DNA of 64,000 nt, from positions 3,769,902-3,833,901 of the forward strand of contig NC_037259.1 of assembly GCF_000002425.4 (NCBI RefSeq), read 5' to 3'. The notes under the pieces were generated by a model that worked only from the letters and a program-made list of their open reading frames with translations, had not been told where the DNA came from and did no database searches. The position numbers and the translations under genes are program-made. The DNA is from Physcomitrium patens. Its lineage: Eukaryota > Streptophyta > Bryopsida > Funariales > Funariaceae. Position 1 is the first letter of the stretch. Each line of letters opens with the position of its first letter. Shown in pieces: positions 1 to 13,560 of the stretch.

Positions 1-393
1 TGAACACGCATTTCTTGATGAGCCTGCACGGGACTTCTAACAGCTATTTGCTTAGGTTGTTGGAAGACCTAAGTGGATTTGTAATGTCCTTCTTTGTGGC
101 CTTAGTATGTAGTGCACAGAGAGTTTAGGTTTGGAACTTCGCTTTAGTTCATTTTAAATAACAACTAATGGGTTTGCCTACTGTTTTTAAATTCCATGAA
201 GGTGGACTCAGTTAGAGCCTCATTAAAGAATCACAGACGACCTGCATGTAGTTTCATTATTGGGAGACTCACGACAACGTATGTTGTAGAAGAACTTAGC
301 TCCGAAAGTGGACCAAACAGCTGATTGGCAGTGTGAGCAGGCATGAAGTGGACAATGCTTCTAACTCCTTTTTCAATATCGCAATTATTGCAG

Positions 394-3300
394 GGCGCAT
401 TCTCCTTCGATGATTTTTTCCAGAACATTGTGACGGATGTATTGCCACCTGCCGATGAATCCAAACCTTTTGATGGAAGTCAGAGTTTTGGCAATGGGAG
501 TTCAGTAGACAGTGGAGGTAAAGGAAATGACTTCTTGGTTGGTCAACCATTTGCGGAGGCTGGAGTCCTTCTCCCTCTATGCAGGGATGCGCGAAGTGAA
601 CTCGTGGAGCTCTGCTACAAGGTCTGTAGTGTCTTCAGAATTTCCTCTCGATGCGTATGATAAAATACAGAATCAATCACCAGCAGTACTTTTAGGTTAA
701 TGAACTGACTCGCTGACGGTTTTTTTAGGTGGATTCGCGGTTGGAGAATCTCAAAGACGAAGTTTCCAACTATGACTCGAAACATGAGCAGAAATTTGCT
801 GAGGTGAGACGCCTGCCATGCGACAGTCTCTCTTAGTTGTCAATCACAGTTACATGGCTTGTAATCTTTCCGCTGCATGGCTATGATGACAGAATTATGA
901 ATGCTTTAGGCAGATTTTTTTTTTTTTAGAAACTAAGCTGGTTATTACATGATCTGAGCAATGTTTTAGAATTTCTTATTTCAAGGAAGCCATATGCGGT
1001 GTAAGTAGCTGACAAACGGTCTTGCTGGCACTTTCAAAGCTTTTGATGTTTAGACGTTGAATAGAATTGATTGTCTTGCGATTTTTAAGAGGGATCGTTT
1101 GGTTCAAACGTTATACCGAGGTCGATTTTTACTTTTTCTATGTTTTCTGGAGTTGTCTCCTGCCTTTTTGAACATAGTGATTGAAATGTGATTTCGTTTC
1201 GCAGCTAGAGAATGGTGTTGCGGCCCTGTTTGAGAGCTTCAGCCGGCTTGATTCACGGATCTCAGGTGTAGGTCAGACTGCTGCTAGAATCGGAGATCAT
1301 CTTCAGGTATCCTTTTCATCTTCTTGTCTCTCTTGTTAGAACTAGATCGTTTTGTACTATTTTTTTATACGTAAAACTAATATTCTGGTTATTCTTGGAT
1401 TTTCCACAAACCTTCATTAGCAGCTTTTCCTGGTCATGAATTATCGTTCTTTTAATCTTGTAAGCTTAGTTATGAACCTGACGAGGGTGTTGAACCGCTT
1501 AAGTGCAGAACGCAGATGCTCAGAGGAAAGCTGCCAGTCAAACTATCGATCTGATTAAGGTATGGTACAGTCTAAGGATGTTTGGAGCTAGAAGAAATTG
1601 AGTAGTGGATGAATTTTAGTATAAATTGTTCAGAATGGCAGTTCCAAATTATTCCGAAGTCGAAGTATGAGATTGTTTTGTCGTGAAGGTTTATAGGTCC
1701 TCCCCAGAAGTTTCATCCTGCTTGTGGATGCTCACTGCTAGTGAGATGATATGGTTGTGTCAGGCTATGTCAAGTCTTAGTTAATTAATTCTATGCGTCT
1801 TGCCAAACAGTATTTGATGGAGTTCAATGGAAGTTTGGGAGATTTAATGGAGCTCTCTTCTTTATTTACTGATGATGCGCGCGTTGCAGAGGCAGCTGCT
1901 GTTGCTCAGAAGCTTCGTAAGTTTGGACTTGTCTTCCTTACATTGAGCATAAAATAATTGTATGTCTTCGCGCAAGATGTCATGGTAGTACTAGTAACAT
2001 GTAGAAACATATTTCAGAGATGTGGCACGTAGTAGTTTTCAGAATCTGCGCCTGGGCTTTGAATGAAGGGTGATTTGACAGTGTTGCAGTCGCAACTTTG
2101 CTTCTTCCAGATATGGTAATGGTGGGATTAGGTGTGTTGTGTGAATCCGATGATTGCAACTCTTAGTGATTCATAGTCTTCAATAGCTTGTCATGGAATA
2201 GGATTTTGTATTGTTATGTCACTGACATCTGAAATAGATCGTTGTGAATGCTAGTTGGTCCAGAAATTGCGCTAAGACCGTACTTTCAGTTCCTGTTAAA
2301 TGGTTTAGGGTTTGGCGCTAAGACCTTGATCCAGGTATTTGATGTTGGAGGTAGTCGAGTACTGAAGGTTTCAATATGTCTCGGAGTGTGCTGTTGCAGG
2401 ATTGATCGCGGAGGAGGGAATTGGTATTTATGGTGGATATTCAGGGCAACAGAAGAGTGGCACCAATGTAACTCCAGGCTTGGAAGTGGCGGTGTCGAAC
2501 CTTCAAGATTATTGCAATGGTATGAACAGGATTTTTATTTTAGTATCGTCAATCGAAGTTTTGAATGATGATATTCTGCTCATATGATTATTGCTCAACA
2601 TTTATGTTTTAGCCAAATTACGGTGTGATTTGTACGTGTTACACTGGTTGATACGAGTCACGTGTTATTAGGAATATATGCCTCCATATGGGCAGATACG
2701 GTAGTCAATATCCATCTTATCGAGGGCTAAACTTCATCTCAGCAGCATGGAAGCTTGCCCTTTTCGGACTTATGTCTTTTCCTAAGTGCCTATAACTCGT
2801 CAAACGTATGTAAAGTATTGTCTCTATTGCAACAGAACTTGAAAATCGACTCTTAATTCGATTTGATAATGCCGCACAAAAGTGGGAGCTGTCTACAATG
2901 GCCGAGTGTGCTAAGATTTTAAGTCAGGTAATTATTGAAATGCTCGTATTTGTGCTTTGTATCCATACCGATGTAAGTGAAGGAGCACATGTCTGTTAAT
3001 ATGGTTCCATAAATTGCCGATGGTTGGTTGAACATCTGTGCAAATTATGCTTGATCTTTGTTCATCTCAAGTTCTGTTTACACTCTGATGCTATTCTCCG
3101 ACTAATTGTGTCTCGATGTGGTACCTTGGTACAGTTCAATAGAGGATCGAGTGCAATGCAGCGCTACGTCGCATCACGACCAATGTTCCTGGATGCAGAG
3201 ATTATGAATTTGGATGCTCGCACTGTCAAGGGTGAGTTTGGACCAGGAGGCGTTCCAAATGTCACCAAGGGTCTTCAATCTCTTTACAAGGAAATTGCAG

Positions 3301-6300
3301 GTGTGTACGTTTTCAACTTCTTGAATACTGTGGGATTCGTCAAGGGTGTTCCAACATAGGGCACTGGGCTATTTTTATGCTGGAATTTGTAGGTGTATCA
3401 TATCTGAATGTGCCTTTCTATCTAATAATAGGATATACGTAATTTTTACATTCATTATCTGCCATGCATGAATGTTCTTCATTTCAGGATTGTAAATGAC
3501 ATGCTCAATGGGCGGAGTTGCTCTTTTGGAATGTCGTGGCCTAATTCTGATTGTTTCAGAAATGTATGAATTTTCTAATTGGTTCAAAATTTTATTTTGA
3601 AGAAACTGTACGGAAAGAAGCTGCAACTGTATCTGCTGTATTTCCGTCTCCTGATGCTGTTATGGCTATACTTGTTCAGGTGGGCAAAAAATTAAGTCAT
3701 GTGACATTGACATTATAGATGTTCAACAATGATTTTTTTTATTGAAGCTCACAATTTCCCAAGCTTTGGATAATGCGGTTTTTGTGTCTTGACACTGGAA
3801 CGAATGATGCTTTGATGTTGCAGCGTGTGATGGAACAAAGAGTGGATAATGTGGTGGCAAATATACTACCTAGATTGTCCCTCACAAATCCCAGACCCAT
3901 GGAGGATGGTGGATTTCAAGAGGTGATTTATTCCTTGATACTTTTCTCCTGTTTTGGTTGAGATAACTTGACAATTTCGTCTTCAAGTTCTCAACAAATG
4001 TTGTAGGTTGTTCATATACGTAGACTATTTTCAAGATTTATCAAGGAAGTTAGTATGTTGACAACTGCTTCACATAACTGTTTGATGGTCATGCTTCCCT
4101 GTTTTGCCTGAAGTTCAGGATGAAGATGCTCTATTTTTATCGTTTAGACTTGCCTACATCGTATATAAGCAGAAATTCACCATCAAACCTAATATTTTTT
4201 GTCAGTTCATCTACAGTTCTGATTTGAAAGCTGTACAACTTGTGATACATTCTGCTGCTTTTACAGTACCTTCGCATTCTTGCTGGATCATATGAGAAGA
4301 CGCAAGAGTTGGCTAAAGAGCTTCACGCCATTGGGTGTGGGGATTTGGATGTGGAAGGTATAATGTTTTATCCGACTATAATGTTCCTCACCCTCGCTAT
4401 TTGATTATATACAAGCATCTGAAGGTGTTTCTGCTGTAAGCTTTTATATTTTAATGACAAGTGTTTGATGTCGACACTTGGGGCAATGATTCTTGAAGAC
4501 TACTGAACACGTAATTTGCACATTTCGATGCTCAGGTCTTGCCGAGTCTCTTTTCTCTTCACACAGAGAAGACTACGTTGAAATTGAACAAGCATCACTG
4601 ACTCAGCTTTTCCAGCACAGGGTACGTGTACATTGTGTACAGCGTTCTGCACAAGAAAGAGCCATTTTAACTTTGCATCTGCATAGTTTGGAGCGCGTCT
4701 GAAAGATGTTACAGTATAAAGGAGTTTTGTGGGTTAGCCTGTTAATATTTTGCTTTAACCGTAGATGGAATTATTATGGCGTTGTCATTTCCAGTTAGTC
4801 ATTGCTGACTGTGTTGGGTTTTGGCAAGGTTGGAATGGGACTATTTGTGATCTAACATTTGATGGTGAGTAGGTGGCTGAATTGAAATCTGGTATCGGTC
4901 TTGATGCTGCCTATCCTACAACAGCGCCAAGGCTGAACTCTCGAAATGGTATGGCGTCTGCCAATACCACAATTTCTGTAACAGTAGTTGGAGAGTTTGT
5001 CCAATGGAATGAAGAAGCTATTGCTCGTTGCACTCTCCTCACTCCCCAGGTAAAGTTTGGGGTTCTTTCATTTTCCTTAAGGTGGACGTAACACTGTTGT
5101 TTTCTAGTTCAGAAACTTTGCTTTGTGTAGTCCTTTTATTATTTCTCTCTCCATCTTGTCGAATGAAGTTTTGTATATTTCGAAGAATTTGGTTTGGCAT
5201 GTTTTGGCTGCATAAAGGGTCCTTTTCCTTAGGTATTGGTTAGAACTTATTTTGTGAAATCAGTAGAGAGATACTGTCTTACAATGACTCCTCACATGGA
5301 TATCTTTTGCTGCGATCACGGTTCTTTTATTTCAGTGATGCTGATGATTTGGTTTCTGTTTGCAGGCTGCTACTTTAGCAACCAACGTGAGGGCTATCTT
5401 TCTTTGTTTGCTTGATCAGGTACCGAATATCAGTACTTCGTAATACGTTTATCGTCGTCAACCATATCCGTAGCACTTAGTGAATTAAAGCATAAAGTTG
5501 GAGCATATCTCAAAAAGATGTTATTGTATGTTTTCAGGTTAGCCAATACACTACAGAAGGACTGGAGAGAGCAATGGATGCGTTGAATGAAGCAGCTCAG
5601 CAACGGAACTTGTACTCTATTGGTTCTACTGTCAGCCGACGTGTGGCTGCTGCAGCGGCTACTGCGGTATGTGATGTAGATGTTTTATTTAGAGATTGTG
5701 TGGTGATATCATGTTGACTTCTACTAATCTTGCGTCTGTATATGAGTAAAAAGTTATCTCAGCGCTGGTATTATTGATCTGCGTTAGCTCGTATCTTATC
5801 TTCATGGGATGTGTTGGGTTGTGACAAGAGAATCACATGCTTGTTGCGTTCGCTACTTGTCTTCGCTTGTTATGAAAGTTGGAACCACGATTCGTACAGG
5901 CAGAGGCTGCTGCAGCTGCAGGAGAAAGGGCTGTTCGTGGATTTATGGTGGCTGTCCAAAGAGCAACATCCAATGTTGCTCTTGTTCAACAAGTATGCTT
6001 TTTTCTGTAAATGATTTGATTGCTTCTTACAACAGTTTGTTGGCACTAGGTACTGATAATAGGTTCGTCATGCTTATGCTAGCAATTTTTTCGAAGCTCT
6101 AGATGTTTACTTTTCCTGCATTGAATTCTTGAGATCGTCAGCCGTCTATGTAGAATAATCTGGAGCACTTACATGACTTGGTTATTTTGTGCTGATATTG
6201 GTTCCTTTCTAGAAGTTGTGAAGTAATATCTGCTTGAAAAAAAGTCACTTTCTTATCTCTTATAATGATTAACCTGTGTTCTTTTGAGCAGCATTTCGTC

Positions 6301-8136
6301 AATTCTGTTGCTAGATTACTGCTACCAGTGGATGGAGCGCATGCTTCATGTTGTGAAGAGATGGCTACAGCAATGGCCCTCTCTGAGGCTTCAGCTTTGA
6401 AAGGTCTTCAAATTTGCATTGACACAATTATGGCTGAGGTATTACTTCTTGTTCTAGTTTATTATTATTATTTTGCAGGAAGGATCATTGAGGCAGTGCA
6501 TGTAAAAACCAGATTATTGTCATGTGAACAGTAAAATCCTAAAAAGAAAGTTTGCTTCATCAGACATTGTTTGAGAGCTTACTTTATCTCAATCTTGCTT
6601 GTAGACGTTGGGGTGGGGGCGGGGGCGGGGGCGGGGGGAGGTTATGTTAAGTGTCTAACGACTTGAAATAAGTCTTGGTTAAGTTTCTCGACGATTGTGG
6701 ATGTAGGTGGACCGTCTACTAGCTGCGGAGCAGAAGGCAATCGATTATAAACCAACAGACGATGGAAACGCACCCGATCATCGTCCCACAAATGCGTGTA
6801 CCAAGTCAGTCGCTGTTATCTTTAGTCTCCTTTGTGTTTTATATCTTTCTTTCGATTTTGCCAAGGATATCATAGCTCTTTTATGGGATGATGAATTGTT
6901 AGCTTTTGCCACTTTCATCGAAATCTTTTAGATTTGTAGACAGTTGATAGTGAGCACTAGGTGTGCGCTAGCCTTTTCCGCATGGATCCCTCTGAGATGT
7001 TGGATTCTACCGAACATCTTTTTTCAGAGTCACTTCATATCTGGAGCACATGCTGGAAGCAGCCTATGGAGCGCTGGAAGGCCTCAATAAGCAAGCATTC
7101 ATGACAGAGCTGGTATGTTTTGTCTTTGTTTTTTGTTTTATCCGTGTAAGGTCATGAATATATGATTGTGATCAGTCCCAACAGAAACGTAGTGCAATTG
7201 AATTTCAAGTGGCGGAAGCTAACATTTTACAGAGTGCTGAGCATGAAGTATTCATATTTTAGTCATCAATCATGGCATTATGGAGCGTGCTCAGTGGACT
7301 GTTAAACGGGAAGTTGTGCTCTTAGCAATCGTTTTAGTTAGTCAAGAATCTAATATGCAGAAGCGTACATGATAGTGTATGGTACGAAAAAAAAATGAAG
7401 TTTGACTGAATAGTCTGTAGTAAGTAACCGTTTTGTGGGTATATGGCTTGCGGTCTCTTTCTAAACAACTTGGTTCAATATTGCAGGGTAATCGTCTATA
7501 TAAGGGCTTACTCGGACATTGGCAGCGGTTTACTTTCAGTGCTAGGTATCTTTTAGAACATGTACTTGCTAGCTTTATGTATTTTGTGATGCCCTCTCAA
7601 TCTGAGGACCTACAATTCGTGGTGCTCGTTACTTACAAGCGTTATTTTTTATTTTTCTTTGTTTTTGAATATTTTTTCGTTTGCTGAGCAGTTTACATAA
7701 GATTGCATTTCTTGGCTGTCGGTATTTATTGCAAATTTCTTCGTTGCTTGCAGTGGGGGGCTCCGCTTGAAACGCGATGTATCTGAATATGCGGAGTTTG
7801 TTCGTAGTTTCAAAGCTCCAGCAGTGGATGAAAAGTTCGAGCTCCTTGGGACGTAAGTACTCTTAACCTTCACCATCCTGGTCATCCAAGTCAACCTCCA
7901 AAAAGTGTTACATAATCTTGTTGCATGGCATTTCACCATACTCAAGTTGAATCTTATTGTCTTGTGGTTGCGTGCAGGTTGGTCAATGTGTTCATTGTAG
8001 CACCTGACAGCTTACCCACTTTAGTTGACAGCAGTTTAAAACAAGCAAGAGCAGAGGCAATGAGGTATTTAACCAAAATTTAATACTGTGGTGTATTTGG
8101 ATAGATGCCTGCTGCTCTTTATAATTCTTTCAAGTA

Positions 8137-8173
<37 letters not shown>

Positions 8174-8300
8174 TATCATTTAGTTTAGTTCCAATGATCT
8201 GCTCTATTTATATCACCTGTTGGAATGTAGGTTCATTGAGTTGCGGGAGGATTACAGGTCTGCAAAAATTGCGAGCAGGCTTACGGCTTTAGTCCACTGA
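394..8300 (+). CDS. SEC10: Exocyst complex component SEC10 (5' partial, 23 visible exons)
   Basis: SEC10 is a subunit of the octameric exocyst, which tethers secretory vesicles to the plasma membrane. Spliced exons follow plant SEC10 proteins from end to end, for example the blocks around VGQTAARIGDHLQ, YLMEFNGSLGDLMELS, LLLPVDGAHASCCEEM and FIVAPDSLPTL. Exons: 394-621, 729-803, 1205-1306, 1509-1559, 1811-1916, 2400-2519, 2836-2927, 3135-3300, 3603-3679, 3824-3922, 4267-4357, 4536-4621, 4873-5049, 5366-5419, 5538-5666, 5900-5992, 6292-6438, 6707-6804, 7028-7112, 7487-7545, 7754-7852, 7978-8064, 8231-8300. All introns are GT-AG, phases match throughout, and the sum is 2391 nt (796 residues plus stop). 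Arabidopsis SEC10 is about 830 residues (from memory), so roughly 35 N-terminal residues are missing. Their exon should lie left of position 1, since 1-393 reads as intron ending in an acceptor at 392-393. The first visible donor (GTCTGT at 622) is weak. No break is seen, so the gene is probably functional. Confidence 0.96.
6609..6641 (+). repeat. G-rich tract in a SEC10 intron
   Basis: A run of G blocks of four to six separated by single T or C bases lies in the intron between exons 17 and 18. The sense strand, and hence the pre-mRNA, could form a stacked G-quadruplex. No protein-coding role is possible here. Confidence 0.8.
8141..8172 (+). repeat. Poly-T tract in the last SEC10 intron
   Basis: About 32 consecutive T residues lie between exons 22 and 23, some 60 nt before the acceptor at 8229-8230. 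The tract is longer than a normal polypyrimidine tract. Its exact length is likely polymorphic or prone to assembly error. Confidence 0.85.
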
Positions 8301-9830
8301 ATGTATTCCCTCAACCTGTTATGTACTTTTAGTTTTTCGTGGGAAAAAAGTAATTATACCAATCCTTACGTCCATTGCCTTAGTAGTTGGTGCGCAATGG
8401 CAGAAAATTGCAGGACTCTTGCAACCTTCAGTGATGTAGCTCAGTTCTGTTTACGTGGAAGGTGTAGTTCAGGGGTTGGGCTACAAGTCCCAGAATAATC
8501 TGCCTTTTTAAACATCATCAATGTACTTGAATTTTTTGATGAATGTTGGGATCATTGCTCTGCACTAGAGGGCTTGGAGCGTGGTTTGTATTAGGCCTAG
8601 AATTATAATCTTACAGGAAGAGGTTTCTTGGTCTGATAATGTTTGCGATGCTACAGATCTTCTATGATTTGACTATGTTTAACTGGCAGAATTTTTAGAC
8701 GAGGTTTAAGATAATAATAGCGGGTACTTGGGAAATCTTTCTTGGCTGTATGATTTGTATTGTTGACATCGATTGTATATATTGGATTTTACTGATAAAT
8801 TGTAGCCGCTTCTCTTTTACTCTGGACATGCTCATGTTCAAAGCTGTATAATGTGGTATAATCACTAATAGATCTTGCATTGGGCCTAGATATAGTTTCA
8901 CTTGTCCTAGTTTCTGGACATTGGAGGCTTTGATTTTGAACAGGAACGGAAAAGCAGCATAATTTCAGAAGATTTCGCCGAAGATTAGGTTCTTTCAAGA
9001 CTAATGTGCTGTTTTGCTAAGGAATATTTATCAAGTTCTTTCTTCTCCCGAAACGCATTTGACTTGATCTACTTCGTCCCACACCATCCGGGAAAAGCCA
9101 ATTGGATTGAGTTACTGCTTCTGAATTTCTGAAAATGGTCCGCTTGGAGGTTCAAGCGGACTACGACTGTCGCAGTAGCCAGCCGTCACCCTGGTGCATG
9201 CAAACTTAGCCCAAATAGTCGGGTTCGAAGTTTGCAAATATGTGCTGATGAATGGATAATTTTAAGCTTGCACTGCACTTTAAAAGAACAATCGTTCAAC
9301 AGGATCAGTCAGAGCTGTGAAATCTTCGAAACTATTACAGGTGAAGCTGATGAAAGCACGGATGAATTGCCGAAGAAACTGCAACTTTTATTGGAACGAA
9401 GCAAACAAGGAAGCGTCTATCTAGGTCAAACTTCCAACCAGGCTTGAGCGCGGAGTGCTGCGAGTGTAGGAAAGGGTGTTGCCAAACACCCAGAATTCTT
9501 TTCGATATGGTCGATCAATAGATACCAAGATGGCTCCCCTCGCTTGTGGATTCCGTTGTTGAATCTGCAAACACTAAAGAAGTACCTAGTTTCTCTTTGA
9601 GCATTACAGACGGTACCCAACTCATCGTATTGGTCTTTTAGTAGAGCGACTGCCATGTTTCCTTCGGAACACCTTTTAGTTGCATTGCAGCTTCTTGTTC
9701 TGTAGTGCCTCCAAAGGGTAGGCACATATTATCAAAGTTGCGGTATAAACCCACAAACATACTTTGTGTTGCAAGATGTCAACATCGATATAAGAGTGTT
9801 ATTCTTGAAATTAGAGCTGGGCAGTGTGAG
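8301..9830. other. SEC10 3' flank, no convincing gene
   Basis: Base composition stays gene-like to about 9.8 kb, then turns AT-rich. The SEC10 3' UTR should lie in the first part. Short open frames at 9232-9447 (+) and 9426-9725 (-) have no recognisable similarity, no supporting splice signals and low-complexity composition, so I do not call them genes. The region holds one perfect hairpin (9138-9161). Confidence 0.6.
9138..9161. other. Perfect 9-bp inverted repeat with 6-nt loop
   Basis: GTCCGCTTG and CAAGCGGAC flank a 6-nt spacer. The stem is GC-rich compared with the surroundings, so a stable RNA hairpin could form on either strand. It lies about 840 nt after the SEC10 stop, so it is either distal 3' UTR or a separate transcript. 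Confidence 0.6.
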
Positions 9831-10495
9831 TGATTTGGATAATCTAGTTCTAAGCAGTTTAAGGTAGAGATTGGAAGACGGATAATTTTTAAAAAATGAG
9901 GATTGTAAGTCTAATTGAATTTATTTAGTTAATCCAACACAATTAGAGTAAAAAGTATCATTATTGAGTATATTTGAGTTTGTAATATTTATTTGATTGG
10001 ATATGAAATACATTTTGTGTCTACTTTATAATACATGAATGAATTATTCTTTAGTTGTCCAATATGATATCAAGTTGTTTGTTCATGTATTCAATTTTTG
10101 AAAATTTTATTTTATCAATGCAATCCATCTAATCTAAATATTTCTTATAATTGATTAATAATCTTGAATTCATTGTAAATAATTGAACAATTTAACTCAA
10201 GTTCATATGTATTTTCAAAAAAGAAAAGAATGTTGGAAAAAATATATAATTATATGACATATTTTTATTTATTTTTAATATTGAAAAGTAAAAAAAAACA
10301 TAAATAATGTGATTGCACTTTCTAAAAAGAGAGATTGGAGTAGTTATTCAATTCATAAAATCAATAGCAATATATTTGAATTGTCATGATTATTGATATT
10401 TTTCATCACAATTTTGTAATTATTTATAATTATTTGTAATTATTTGTAATTTTCATAATTATATATATATAATTATATATATATATATATGCCAT

Positions 10496-10539
<44 letters not shown>

Positions 10540-10541
10540 AT

Positions 10542-10585
<44 letters not shown>

Positions 10586-10587
10586 AT

Positions 10588-10623
<36 letters not shown>

Positions 10624-13560
10624 ATCATATTTTTGTTTTATACTTTATATATATATATATTATAATTACTTTCTAATTAAATCTTTAGAATCATATTCAT
10701 ATTTAGTACATAATATTAATTAAATTAAGAAAAACATATATAATAAGAATTTGACAATTTACAAAGTGGTCTTACTTTCACTTACTTTTAAAAAATATTT
10801 TATGTTTTTTTTCCTAAGATCATGTTTTTGTCTTTATTCTTCTTTGTCTTGATTCTAGAATATTAGACAATAAGTATTATATATTTTAGTTGAATGCTCT
10901 TTGACTAATTAATCATTAAAAGATTTCTAATTAAAAAAAATATGGAATACAAATAAGGTAAAAGTATTATGTCATTGATAATTTTAACTTGTTATAAAAT
11001 AATTTATTAAATATTTTCTTGTTAATAATATAAAGGACACATTAGATATTATTATCAAAAAATAATATATCATAAAAAACCAAATATATATATATATATA
11101 TATATATCAAATGATAATTTTAAGAAAAAAAGGTATTTTATATAAATAATAATATAGGAATAAATCATCATCCAAATTTGTAACAAACCATCTTCTAAAT
11201 CCAATCTAAACGAATTACAATCATACAAACTATTGATCAATTGTACATTACTTGCATCCAAATAACAATTGTCCATTCAAATTTTTTAATTTTATATTAC
11301 CCAATGATTTGATCACAATCATGTAAGTACATTCACATGCAAAAAGAAAATATACATCCACTTCTTTCTTCCTTCTCTCCTCCCTCCATCTCCAATAAGC
11401 CTTTGATAAGTCTAAACATAGAAATTTAATGCATTATATTTGTTTCTTTTACATGGTCTATAATTGTATGCAAAGTATGGGAGCAGCTTGATAGGTAGGC
11501 ACATTTTAGCATCCAAAACTGTCAACAATCATCCAAATCTCTCTACTCTATATGACAATCATAATATGGAAGTAATTGAATGTTGCATATTTCTACTCTA
11601 ATACTACAAGAAATTTCTTAGTAGTGGTCATTTTTGTTTTGCTCCACACCTTCAATCAATTGCTGCACTACACCTCATGCAATTTTTATGTGCCTTACTT
11701 GTGACTTTGGTTCTTGAAGCATTGAAATTATCGCTATTAGAATCTTGACTTGCACACATGCCTATACTTCATCCACATTTGTATCCTTTGCAATTGGAAT
11801 TGTTGCATAAAATTACTATATACTTGATAGTCCGTGCAATTATAGTTCCTTTAAGGTAGATCTAGATAATGGTTTTTTTATAAATCTTGATTGGTTGTTA
11901 TTGTCAAGGGATGTATTTATAAGTTGGTTTGGTAATATCACAACTTAATTAGTTGCAAGACAATCAACAATACTTTTCTTTGATGAATGATTTCACAATT
12001 ATCTAGTGTACCATATTTTGTTTTGTTGTGTGTACAAATGTGAAGTTCCATGGATTCATTGCCATTCCCTATCATGAAATTGAGTGGCCTTAAGTATGAA
12101 AGATGCTTGCAAAGGTGAAACATATTAGATGTGCAAGACTATGAAGTTGGGGAGGAAGTCTATTATTCATTGTAAGACTAGAAATCATGGCAGGACTAAA
12201 GAAACAAAGTTCAATTTTTTTTTGGAGGCTCTGACTCTAGAAACCTTGCTTGCTTATAAGTCAATGGAACCACCAAAGGAAGTTGTCTGCCCCTTGACTC
12301 CATGGTCATTGCAAATGTCAATCTTATCAAGAAGCCAATTATAGGCCCTCATTTGTTTTGGATGTTTGTATTGTAATTTGAGGTGTATGTATAGCAATTT
12401 GGGATATGCTTGTGGCTTGAGCCATACCCTAATGTTCTTTACATTGCTAATATTCTTAATAGATAGGTCTCTTTATATAAGTTTATATTTGTTTTAAAAA
12501 TTTTTTCCAAAGAAGAAATAATCTCTTACTAATACTAATGTGATTGTTAGATTGTTTAATATAGATGGTATACAAAACTTATGTATGCTAGCAAGTCACA
12601 TATCTATTCAACATAAGTTTTTTACAAAAATTTCCAAATTTTGGAATATATGCTTTTATAAATCTTACTTTAGATCTAACTTGATCTTTATTGCAATAAT
12701 CATAGGACCTTATGCAAATTTGTCTAAATAGTTATATTAGCTTTAAGATTTTTATTATTGATATTGATTGTTATTATACACAATACATAAATATTAAAAA
12801 AACATTACCAATTAATAAAGTGAAGGATGTATATTACTTCTAGTAATTGATTAGAACATTTAACTAATATTGCTTGATATTACTAATGTATCTAAAATTA
12901 GTCTTTACACTAATAGGCCTTATCTATGCATCTTCTTATCTTATCTTTCTTTAAAAAAATAAATCAAGAATTCTATTTTTAAAAAAATTGATAACTAATT
13001 TGATATTCTTTGATATTAATATTTTTTCAATCTTATATGAATTGATAGTCTTAATGTCAATTTTTTTGTTTGGTTCTTTACTTTTCTTGCAAAGGTCTTT
13101 GTATATAAAAAATCTAAAAAGTGACATTTACACTTATGTATTTCAAACAAGAAAAAATCACAATGACAAACATTTGGTGTGTGGTCTCCTTCATTGCACC
13201 CTCCATGCAATCCACTTCCCTCTTACATATGCCTTCTACCTTCCCTTTTTATTTTTATTTTCATTTTTTTTTTTAACCTTGCCTCAAAACTCCCATGTTT
13301 ACTAAAAAAATGTTTTGAAAAGGTCCTTATAATATACTTGAACCCTTATATACTTATCCCCTCCACAAAAACAAAGACATTGTCACCTATTATGTCAACA
13401 TCAAATCCTTGAAAAATTGACAAATAACCTTCTTCAAATCCAATGCTCTCTGTAACAACACTTGCTACCACAACCAATTATACAAATGGAAAATCGATGT
13501 GATCCTTTCATAATAGATATCTATTTACATGTCATCTAATAACATGACATATCCTCAACG
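9831..13560. other. AT-rich intergenic DNA
   Basis: This stretch is strongly AT-rich, with many A/T runs and short random ORFs. I see no gene with a recognisable product. It contains the TA minisatellite at 10460-10620, a second TA run near 11083-11107, and a short near-palindrome at 11603-11625. Some of it may be very old transposon, but no domain survives. Confidence 0.6.
10460..10620. repeat. TA-rich minisatellite, 46-bp period
   Basis: The 10-mer gccattatgt occurs at 10491, 10537 and 10583, exactly 46 bp apart, with (AT)n filling the spacing. It is therefore a higher-order repeat of a TA microsatellite with a fixed interrupting decamer. Confidence 0.9.

Noticed and set aside
3024-3359. 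111-codon open frame inside SEC10
   Set aside because: Only its part 3135-3300 is a SEC10 exon; the rest is intron read through without stops.
11603-11625. Near-palindrome resembling the CACTA transposon end (ctacaagaaa)
   Set aside because: Only one short match, with no second terminal repeat, transposase or 3-bp duplication found.
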